Source: CAZJLP01 sp964546955 | GTDB lineage: Bacteria; Verrucomicrobiota; Verrucomicrobiia; Opitutales; Opitutaceae | DNA: 64,000 nt | Assembly: GCA_964546955.1 (NCBI GenBank) | Contig: CAZJLP010000015.1 | Coordinates: 1 to 64,000 of the forward strand | Direction of reading: 5' to 3' | Shown here: positions 57,258 to 64,000 of the stretch, piece after piece | How the letters are laid out: each line of letters begins with the position of its first letter | Position numbering within the stretch: the first letter of the stretch is position 1 | The notes under the pieces: generated by a model | The model's input: the letters and a program-made list of their open reading frames with translations, nothing else | Told to the model about the DNA's origin: nothing | Database searches by the model: none | Made by a program: the position numbers and the translations under genes

Positions 57258-58532
57258 TCAGGAGGCTTTGAGTTCGGCCAGTACGGGCCCATAACAACGA
57301 TCGGGAGAAAGGTGCGTCTTCACGGCATCGGCCGCCAGTCGTCCGAGGGCGCCGCGCGTGTCTTCGTCCGCGAGCAAGGCGATCACCTGTTCCGCGAAGG
57401 TCGACGCCTCGTTTGCTTCCCGCACGGCGGTCTGGAAGAAAGGAAGCCCCTGGAGTCCGACCGCGGTGGTCACGCAAGCCTTCCCGTACCCGCAGGCTTC
57501 CACCAGTTTGATTTTGATGCCCGTGCCCTGCAGAAGTGGAATGACGACCACCGCGGCTTCGGCGTAGGATAATTCCAATGTTTCGACCCGGCCGCGGGCG
57601 ACAACCCCCGGGGGGAGCGGCGCCGGGAGCGTGTCGCTGATTCCGCCGACGACGTGCAACGTGGCGCCTGTGTTGGCGGCGCGGATCGCTGGCCAGATCT
57701 CGGCGAGGAACCAGGCCAGTCCTTCCTTGTTGGGTGGATTGATTCCGCCGACGAAGAGGCAGCGGCCCGGGACTGAGCCCGTGCCCAAGGGGCGGGCGTC
57801 GGCTGCCTTTGGCGTCACGAGGATCTTTTTTCCCGGCAGCATGCTCCGAAAGACACTGGCGTCGTCTTCGCTGATGGCCAGGACGGTGTCCGCCTGGTTG
57901 ATCAGCTTTGCCTCGCCTTCGGGACTGGCCGGATCGAAGGCTCCGAGCGAAGGAACCAGCTTGGCCTTGAGATTGAGGCGTTGCGACGCGACGTCATGCG
58001 TCAGCACAAGTCGTTTGGTTTCCTCCCGCGCGGGGAGGACCGGTGTCATCCAGCAATAGTTCGCGAGCACGGCATCCGGAGCAAATTCGCGAAGCCGGCG
58101 TTGCACGTACCGGGTCTCCAGCCGCGAAGGCAGCTCGCTCCATTGGGGTTCCGCTTCCGCTGCCACGGGAAGCCCTGCGCCCGCCGTGCCCGGCAGCGAG
58201 ACTGCGGCCTTTCGCCGCCAGAGGCCGCTTTTGACCAGCGCCGTTTTGATCGCGTTGAGAATCATCGCCTCGAGCGGACCCCACCAGAAAAAGCGGAAAG
58301 GCCCCACCGGCAGGCTGCCGATGACGCGAATGTCGGCGACCCGGGAAATCTGGCGCGGCACGAACCACCAGCCTCGCAGGACAAAAAGGCCTTCCGCCTT
58401 CACCCAAGTGACCTCGATCTCGACGTCGTGCTCGCTCAGGTAGCGAAGCAAGTCGAAGAGGTAGGCGCCGGCGCCATCGTTCTGCGGCAGGGGCGAATGC
58501 CGCGTCACCACCAGTAGTTTCGTCTTGGGCAT
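57258..58532 (-). CDS. Glycosyltransferase family 4 (GT4/GT1 type)
   Basis: The 424-residue protein starts at the ATG at 58532 (MPKTKLLVVTRHSPLPQNDG). Landmarks are GAGAYLFDLLRYLSEHDVEI, VLTHDVASQRLNLKAKLVPS, KKILVTPKAADARPLGTGSV, RCLFVGGINPPNKEGLAWFL and VVIPLLQGTGIKIKLVEACG. The last segment is the donor-site GTG-IKIK-E motif seen in many capsule GTs. It lies 36 bp after wzt and 5 bp before the next gene. Confidence 0.88.
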   Translation of the reverse strand: MPKTKLLVVTRHSPLPQNDGAGAYLFDLLRYLSEHDVEIEVTWVKAEGLFVLRGWWFVPRQISRVADIRVIGSLPVGPFRFFWWGPLEAMILNAIKTALVKSGLWRRKAAVSLPGTAGAGLPVAAEAEPQWSELPSRLETRYVQRRLREFAPDAVLANYCWMTPVLPAREETKRLVLTHDVASQRLNLKAKLVPSLGAFDPASPEGEAKLINQADTVLAISEDDASVFRSMLPGKKILVTPKAADARPLGTGSVPGRCLFVGGINPPNKEGLAWFLAEIWPAIRAANTGATLHVVGGISDTLPAPLPPGVVARGRVETLELSYAEAAVVVIPLLQGTGIKIKLVEACGYGKACVTTAVGLQGLPFFQTAVREANEASTFAEQVIALLADEDTRGALGRLAADAVKTHLSPDRCYGPVLAELKAS

Positions 58533-58568
58533 GCGAGCGAAGCGGGCGCGGAGCCGTTGACGTCGCAC

Positions 58569-59816
58569 TCAGTCGCCGCCCGCCACCGGCACCACCTGGA
58601 GGGCTGGTTGAATGCGGCAGCCGCCGAAGCTGCGGTCGCTCTCGAAATCGTTGGCGCCGGTGTTCACTTCCCAGAGGGCGAAGCCGTCGATGATGTCATA
58701 AAAGTGCTTTCCCGAGCCGAGGGCCGCGCTGACGTAGAATCGCGTGGGGTGCAACGGCAGCCGGTCGATCGAGAGTTTCAGCAGTGTCTTCCCAGGACGG
58801 AGAGCGAACGTCTTGCCGGTGTTGTCCGTATCGAGAGTCAGAATACGCTGCCCTTCGACCGTGTTGAACGCAAAACCCAGCATCATGTTCTCGAGGTGGC
58901 GCTCCGATTGCACGAGCACCTCCAGCGCGAGCGGCTCGTTGAATTTCAACCCCCCGCGCGAAGAAACGGTGACGCGGAGGATGCGGCAGACCTGCCCCTC
59001 GGTACCCCAGTCCCGGGAACGTTGCGAGACATCGAGATCGAGGGCGGAGGCGTTGGCCGTGGTGCTATAGTAATCGATCGCCTCTTCCACCGGCATGACC
59101 CCGACCGAGGTCCCTTTTTCCATCACCACGCACCGCTGGCAGAGACGGCGGACCGCCGCCATGTGATGGCTGACGAAAAGGATGGTGCGGCCTTCGCTGT
59201 GGGCCACGCTCTGCATCTTTCCGAGGCATTTCTGCTGGAAGGCCTGGTCGCCGACGGCGAGCACTTCGTCGATGATGAGGATTTCGGGCTCCAGGTGGGC
59301 CGCCACCGCGAAAGCCAGGCGCACGTACATTCCGCTCGAGTACCGTTTGACCGGGGTGTCGATGAATTTGGCCACCTCCGAAAATTCCACGATCTCGTCG
59401 AACTTCGCGCTGATCTCGGTTTTTTTCATTCCCAGGATCGCGCCGTTGAGGAAAATATTCTCGCGGCCGCTCAACTCGGGATGGAAGCCCGTTCCCACTT
59501 CCAAAAGGCTCGCGATTCGCCCCCGGATCTGGATTTCGCCGCTGGTCGGTTCGGTGATGCGGGAGAGCACTTTAAGCAAGGTGCTCTTGCCCGCGCCGTT
59601 CTTTCCGATCACGCCCATCACCTCGCCTCGATTGACGTCGAAACTGACGTCGCGCAGAGCCCAGAAGTCGGTTTGAGCGGTCTGGGCGAGATCCTCCGCT
59701 TTGCCGCGAAACCGCTCCATCATGCGTTGGAGCTCGTCGCGAAAACTCGTCATACCGATTTTGCCGAGTCGGTATTTCTTGGAGATGCCTTTAACCTCGA
59801 TGATCGGGCGCGACAT
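58569..59816 (-). CDS. wzt: ABC exporter ATPase, Wzt type with C-terminal glycan-binding domain
   Basis: The 415-residue protein has an ABC ATPase domain with Walker A GKNGAGKST (71-79), a signature YSSGMYVRLAFAVAA (the SSGM variant usual in polysaccharide ATPases) and Walker B ILIIDEVLAVGDQAFQ. The residues 260-415 are a Wzt_C-like beta-sandwich (IDRLPLHPTRFYVSAALGSG) that in known systems binds the finished glycan end, giving export specificity. It pairs with the permease at 60853-61725. Gene order wzm-GT-wzt is interrupted by one glycosyltransferase. Confidence 0.92.
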   Translation of the reverse strand: MSRPIIEVKGISKKYRLGKIGMTSFRDELQRMMERFRGKAEDLAQTAQTDFWALRDVSFDVNRGEVMGVIGKNGAGKSTLLKVLSRITEPTSGEIQIRGRIASLLEVGTGFHPELSGRENIFLNGAILGMKKTEISAKFDEIVEFSEVAKFIDTPVKRYSSGMYVRLAFAVAAHLEPEILIIDEVLAVGDQAFQQKCLGKMQSVAHSEGRTILFVSHHMAAVRRLCQRCVVMEKGTSVGVMPVEEAIDYYSTTANASALDLDVSQRSRDWGTEGQVCRILRVTVSSRGGLKFNEPLALEVLVQSERHLENMMLGFAFNTVEGQRILTLDTDNTGKTFALRPGKTLLKLSIDRLPLHPTRFYVSAALGSGKHFYDIIDGFALWEVNTGANDFESDRSFGGCRIQPALQVVPVAGGD

Positions 59817-59960
59817 GGAAGAGGGATGAGAAAAAGTACTCGAAGAGGCGAGAAGCTAAACGCTAAGAAGTTGCTGATCGGGGGCTAAGAGTAAATCAAA
59901 GAATAGGTTGCAGGTTCGGATAAACCGCACGAGAGCTGCCGGCACGCGGAATCTCCACGG

Positions 59961-60836
59961 CTAGCGGCCTTTAGCCGCATGCCAAAGATCCTTTAACTGG
60001 CTGCGGACGGCCAGATAAGTGGAGAGGGGCCGGTTGAACTCGTTGGTTCGCGGCTGGTAGGAGGATTCGAAGCAGCGATTCAAGGACGCGCCCTGGTCGG
60101 AAAGGAGGCGGTCGATCACGGGTTCGTGGAGGTTGGCCGACGTATTTCCCGTCTTGGTCGTGGGCACTTGGTGGGAGAGGCACAAGTTGACCGCGCGGAT
60201 GGGAGACGTCTGGTAGGCGAGATACTGGCGCAGGAAGCGCTCGTCCCGCGACAAATATCGCTCCGCCATTTCCGAGCCGAAGATGCCGACCGACGTGAGC
60301 AGTGGAAACGGCGCGGTGCGGCGGAGGTTGAGGAGCACGTCCGTCCCGATGGAAAGAGTCGTGATCGGCTGGGTGCCCGCGAGAATCTTCCGCGCGAGTT
60401 CCAGGTAGAAATCGATGATCGTTTGATCGCGGCAGAAGACCGAGACCGAATTGTTGACCGTAAGGCGGAACTGCGGACTGCCCAAAAACACGCGGTCGAG
60501 CCAGACCTCGCGGCAAAAAGCATAGCCATGGGTCACCTCGATCTCGAAGTGATCGGGATCGAAAACCAGGGCATCGGCGTCGAGCCAGATCGCGCGCTCC
60601 CAACCTTCCTCCAGCAGTTGTTTCGCGGCCACCAATCGCGCGTAGTCGGAGAGCACGCATTTGAAGGCGGACGCGCGCGGATACAGCTCGCGTGGAACGA
60701 GGTCGAAAAATCGGTCGTCGTAGAAGCGATAGCCGAACTGATTTTGGGCGGTCCAGCGGCGCACGGACTCCATGCAACGGCTGATCCACGCGGGAACGTT
60801 TTCCGTCCGGAACGACTGGTAAACGATGGTCTTCAT
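59961..60836 (-). CDS. Putative GT-A (GT32-like) glycosyltransferase
   Basis: The 291-residue protein begins MKTIVYQSFRTENVPAWISR and has a DxD-type motif in AIWLDADALVFDPDHFEIEV, then YDDRFFDLVPRELYPRASAF earlier. The combination YQSFRTENVPAWI and W-x-Y-x-x-Y-D-D resembles GT32/capsular sugar transferases (OCH1-like). It lies between the Wzm-like and Wzt-like genes, 17 bp after the former. Family call by motif only. Confidence 0.7.
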   Translation of the reverse strand: MKTIVYQSFRTENVPAWISRCMESVRRWTAQNQFGYRFYDDRFFDLVPRELYPRASAFKCVLSDYARLVAAKQLLEEGWERAIWLDADALVFDPDHFEIEVTHGYAFCREVWLDRVFLGSPQFRLTVNNSVSVFCRDQTIIDFYLELARKILAGTQPITTLSIGTDVLLNLRRTAPFPLLTSVGIFGSEMAERYLSRDERFLRQYLAYQTSPIRAVNLCLSHQVPTTKTGNTSANLHEPVIDRLLSDQGASLNRCFESSYQPRTNEFNRPLSTYLAVRSQLKDLWHAAKGR

Positions 60837-60852
60837 CTGGCCGTGTGCGCGG

Positions 60853-61725
60853 TCAGATCGTGTCGACGAACGTACGAGCGCTCCGTTGGAAGAGCATCAA
60901 CCCGACAAAAAAGATGACGATGCTTACTCCGAGCGAAATCAGGTAGTGGACGAGGTTGAAGGTTCCGGCTCCGAGAAACGCCAGCCGCGTGCCCTCGATG
61001 ATCGAAATCATGGGGTTCAGCGCGAGCACCCATTCGAGATGATCGGGTACCTTTTCCAGTAACTTGGAAGTGGGGAACATGACGGCGGAAGCCATCATCC
61101 AGATGTTCTGCAGGAAGCCGGTCAGATAACGAAAGTCGCGGTATTTGGCGGTGAACGCGGAAATAATCATGCCCGCGCCTAATCCCAGCAGAGCCATGTG
61201 CACGATGAACAAAGGAAACAGCCCCAACATCGGTCCGTTGAATCCAAACGAGTCGGGCGACTTGATCTTCACCGCCATGTAGAGCGCAAGGAATGCGAGG
61301 AGCTGCACGCCGAAGTTGATCAAGTTGGAAAGGGCCTGCGCGATCGGCACCACCAGGCGCGGAAAATAGACTTTCCCGAAGAGATGGGCGTTCGCGAGGA
61401 ATGTGTTGCTCGTCGAGTCGAGGAGCCCGGCGAAGTAGCTCCAGGCGATTTGACCGCAAAAGAAAAACAAAACGGCCGGTACGCCGTCCGTCTTCACGTC
61501 CAGGATGCCGGTGAGGATCAGCATGTTCATCAACGCCGCGACCAGCGGATTGATGACGAACCAGATCGGCCCAAGAATTGTCTGCTGATAACGCGAGACG
61601 AAGTCGCGGCGCACGAGGAGGAAAAGCAGATCGCGGTAGTCGCGGATGCCTTTCCAATCGATGGTAAACCAACCTTGGTTGGGTTTGATCCGAATCTCGT
61701 AGTCGGGTTCGACAGTGGTGCTCAC
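60853..61725 (-). CDS. wzm: ABC-2 type polysaccharide exporter permease, Wzm type
   Basis: The 290-residue integral membrane protein begins with GTG at 61725. It has the Wzm/ABC2 N-terminal block (YRDLLFLLVRRDFVSRYQQT, ILGPIWFVINPLVAALMNML) and six hydrophobic segments including QIAWSYFAGLLDSTSNTFLA and LGLGAGMIISAFTAKYRDFR. The YRDLLFLLVRRD start is the cytoplasmic amphipathic gate of O-antigen/capsule exporters. With wzt it moves a lipid-linked glycan across the inner membrane. Confidence 0.92.
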   Translation of the reverse strand: MSTTVEPDYEIRIKPNQGWFTIDWKGIRDYRDLLFLLVRRDFVSRYQQTILGPIWFVINPLVAALMNMLILTGILDVKTDGVPAVLFFFCGQIAWSYFAGLLDSTSNTFLANAHLFGKVYFPRLVVPIAQALSNLINFGVQLLAFLALYMAVKIKSPDSFGFNGPMLGLFPLFIVHMALLGLGAGMIISAFTAKYRDFRYLTGFLQNIWMMASAVMFPTSKLLEKVPDHLEWVLALNPMISIIEGTRLAFLGAGTFNLVHYLISLGVSIVIFFVGLMLFQRSARTFVDTI

Positions 61726-61938
61726 GGGTGGAAAGTTGGACTGGCCGGTCGTAGGTGGAGGAAGGATTCAGGCTGAGCGCTGGGAAACGGTCGTTCGCTC
61801 CACGTTACCACAAACGCATCGTTTCGTCTTTCGGGAAGTACCGGGAGGCTGCTCGGAGCCGACCCGGTCAGGCGGCCGCGATTCAGCCCCGGCGATTCGG
61901 CGGCGGTTCTTCCATCAAAACACCGGGGCGCACGAGGC

Positions 61939-64000
61939 TTATGACGCTGCCTTTTCCGTCTGATACGAGCGATAGTACTCGGAGTTGTAAGCGCCGTAAC
62001 CGTCGTAGCCGTAGTTCATGATCGAAGAACTTGGGACGCAATTGAGCACGACACCCAGATTGGTGATACCCGACTCCTGGAACTTCGCCAGGGTCTTCTT
62101 GATCAAGGCGCGACGCACGGTCTTAAAACGGCAGACGTAGACCATCTCTGAGCAAAACCGGGAGAGGAGGAGCGCGTCCGGGAAGACGGCGGACGGAGGC
62201 GTGTCGATCACGACGAGGTCGTAGATTTTCGACAGCTTGTTGAACAGGTCGCACGAGGCGATCTGGTCGATGATTTCCGTCGGGTTCTTGATCGCGTCGC
62301 CGGCGGGAAGCAGGTCGAAAGCGGGTCCGATGTTCATAATGCCCAGCTTGTGCGGGTCGACCACACTATCGGGGCGGTGGCTGTTTTCCCGCAGCCAGGG
62401 GAGAAGTCCGACGCCAGCGGTTGCGCCGAAATAACGGCGCAGGGTGGGCCGGCGAAAATCGCAATCGACGAGCAGGGTCTTCCGACCATGCGCCGCGAAA
62501 ACAGCCGCGAGGTTGCTTGCAGTCAGGCTCTTGCCCTCGCTCGGGACGCTGCTGGTGATCAGCATGCGTTTGGGAAAGGGAACGACGGAGCGAATTTCGA
62601 TTTCGCTGAAGATGCCGCGGTAGGCTTCGGAAAGCGCGTCGTCTTTACCCAGGCGGAAAACGTTGGGACGTTCCGTTTCGCTGAGCTTCTTCATCGTCTT
62701 GATGCCGCCGAGCAGGACCATCTCCAAGCCGTGTTCGACGTCCGAAGGGGCCTTGACGCGCGTGTCCATCAATCCGAGGACCACTGGGACGCCGAGGAAG
62801 AGCACTAGGCCGATCAGGCCGGCCTGAAGCGCGATTTTGCTGGGCGTCGCGTTGATGGGGATGCCGGGAATGTAGGCTTTGTCGAGAATGCGGATGCCGG
62901 CGTTCTCCATCTGGCTGACCAGATTGGTTTCGTTCAGGCGGTTTTGGATGGTGGTGAAATGAGCGCGGCGGATGTTGGCGTCCGACTCCAGGAAGCGGTA
63001 GGCGTCCGCAATCTTGTCCAGTTGCAGCACCTGGGCCTCGGCCTCGGCCAAATCCTTGCGCAGGCGCACTTCATTTTGCTGGGCGGTCGCGTAGCGGTTT
63101 TTCATTTCTGCGACCGCGAGATTCACCGCATTCTTGAATCGCTGTTCGGTTGTCTCGATGTGAAGTGCATTCGCCTTCATTTGCGGATGTTCTTCCAGCA
63201 AATCTTCCTCCAGTTGGATGCGGGCGGCCCGGGCGGCATCGAGTTCGCCCTTGAGATTCGCCACGCTGCCATGAGCGGCGATGGCGGAAATCTCGAAGAG
63301 GTCTTTGCCATTGCGGGAGTAGTCTTCAATTGCATCGATCAAGTTCTTGAGCGTCGATTGTTCGAGACTCAATTGGACGAGAGCATTGCCAAGCGTGGCG
63401 ACTTTCTGGAGCGTCACGTTCTTGTTTTCGCCCAAGGCAGCCATGTTGTGCTTCGCCCGATACTCCTGCATGGCGCGGTCTGCCGCTTCCACTTCGATGC
63501 GCTTTTCCTCGGACTGGTTTTTCAGGAGGATCTGCACGCCGGTCACATCGCCGGTCGCGTGTTCCAGAACATAGTCGATGTATTTCCGAGCGTAGCGATT
63601 GGCGACCAAGGCGGCGGCCTCGGGATCGCGATTTTGCGCGACGACCTGCACGATGGTAGTCTGCTTCTCGGGGACGAGATAGAGGTTGCTCTTTACGATG
63701 TTGCGGAGGTTCGGAGCCGCGCCGTTCGGGTTGTTCGGGTCGCGATAGCGTCCGACGATCAATTCGACGTCCTTGGGTGAGAGCGAGTTTGCGAAATATT
63801 CGTAGAACGTTTCGCTGTTCAGCTCGGCCACGTGCATGTTCAACTCGGGCGCGGAGCTGGTCACGGTGTCGCGAACCTGGGCGATCGGAAGGATGTTTTT
63901 GCTCTTCGTTTCGAAGGCGAGTTTCACCCGAGCCTCATACTGCGGTTCGCGTTTGGGCTGGGCGAGAATGAAGGCCGTGACGAACACCGCCGCGACCAGC
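61939..64000 (-). CDS. wzc: Wzc-type polysaccharide co-polymerase/tyrosine autokinase, 5' end missing
   Basis: This gene runs off the right edge, so the N terminus with its first membrane segment (ending VFVTAFILAQPK) is cut. The visible 687 residues or so have the periplasmic Wzz-like region with a long coiled coil, a second membrane segment (LQAGLIGLVLFLGVPVVLGL) and a cytoplasmic BY-kinase domain: Walker A SSVPSEGKS, A' LLVDCDFRRP and Walker B YDLVVIDTPPSAVF. The tail is a tyrosine cluster, YGYDGYGAYNSEYYRSY, the phosphorylation site. It is the first locus gene visible, controlling chain length in known Wzy systems. Confidence 0.93.
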   Translation of the reverse strand, partial: LVAAVFVTAFILAQPKREPQYEARVKLAFETKSKNILPIAQVRDTVTSSAPELNMHVAELNSETFYEYFANSLSPKDVELIVGRYRDPNNPNGAAPNLRNIVKSNLYLVPEKQTTIVQVVAQNRDPEAAALVANRYARKYIDYVLEHATGDVTGVQILLKNQSEEKRIEVEAADRAMQEYRAKHNMAALGENKNVTLQKVATLGNALVQLSLEQSTLKNLIDAIEDYSRNGKDLFEISAIAAHGSVANLKGELDAARAARIQLEEDLLEEHPQMKANALHIETTEQRFKNAVNLAVAEMKNRYATAQQNEVRLRKDLAEAEAQVLQLDKIADAYRFLESDANIRRAHFTTIQNRLNETNLVSQMENAGIRILDKAYIPGIPINATPSKIALQAGLIGLVLFLGVPVVLGLMDTRVKAPSDVEHGLEMVLLGGIKTMKKLSETERPNVFRLGKDDALSEAYRGIFSEIEIRSVVPFPKRMLITSSVPSEGKSLTASNLAAVFAAHGRKTLLVDCDFRRPTLRRYFGATAGVGLLPWLRENSHRPDSVVDPHKLGIMNIGPAFDLLPAGDAIKNPTEIIDQIASCDLFNKLSKIYDLVVIDTPPSAVFPDALLLSRFCSEMVYVCRFKTVRRALIKKTLAKFQESGITNLGVVLNCVPSSSIMNYGYDGYGAYNSEYYRSYQTEKAAS

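Overview
The window is high-GC, tightly packed bacterial DNA from a draft assembly (45 N at 40160-40204). The best taxonomic fit is Verrucomicrobia, probably Opitutaceae. The evidence is a lexA gene preceded by two TGTTC-N4-GAACA type boxes (the spacing described for verrucomicrobial LexA), a PEP-CTERM surface protein, DUF1080 and lactonase family proteins, and a large exopolysaccharide locus. This placement is inferred from gene content. No rRNA or tRNA gene was seen.

Layout. 1-6.2 kb: the 3' end of a Kdo transferase gene (waaA), an SNF2-family helicase, a DUF2238 membrane protein and a Uup-type ABC-F ATPase. 6.5-12.7 kb: a complete SOS mutagenesis cassette on the minus strand, lexA-imuA-imuB-dnaE2. 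A plus-strand gene for a UdgX-type uracil-DNA glycosylase lies divergent to lexA across the LexA boxes. 13.8-18.9 kb: single genes (DoxX, DUF1080, a WYL regulator plus VOC protein, a lactonase, a TonB-C protein). 19-26 kb: central metabolism, with korB/korA (2-oxoacid:ferredoxin oxidoreductase), a LacI-type regulator and pyruvate phosphate dikinase. 26.4-29 kb: tatC, an MntR-type regulator, a small membrane protein and a WaaE-like glycosyltransferase. 29.3-35.1 kb: two exported proteins, a 1460-residue subtilase-like/Ig/NHL protein and a PEP-CTERM protein.

35.3-64 kb: a minus-strand polysaccharide locus that begins beyond the right edge. In transcription order it holds a Wzc-type tyrosine autokinase, an ABC exporter permease and ATPase (Wzm/Wzt-like), about 17 glycosyltransferases of several families (GT2, GT4, GT61, GT8-like, a fucosyltransferase-like enzyme), an oxidoreductase/epimerase pair, an O-antigen ligase/polymerase-like membrane protein and a WcaF-type acyltransferase. 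Many genes overlap by 4 bp or sit within 30 bp, so it probably works as one or a few operons that build, modify and export a complex heteropolysaccharide. The PEP-CTERM gene next to it fits the known association of PEP-CTERM proteins with exopolysaccharide loci.

The intergenic spaces hold several short repeat families. The clearest is a 131-bp element at 26153-26283 with 35-bp terminal inverted repeats (33/35 identical) made of GAGAAC/GAGTAG-like hexamers. A related hairpin sits inside the SOS cassette between imuA and imuB.
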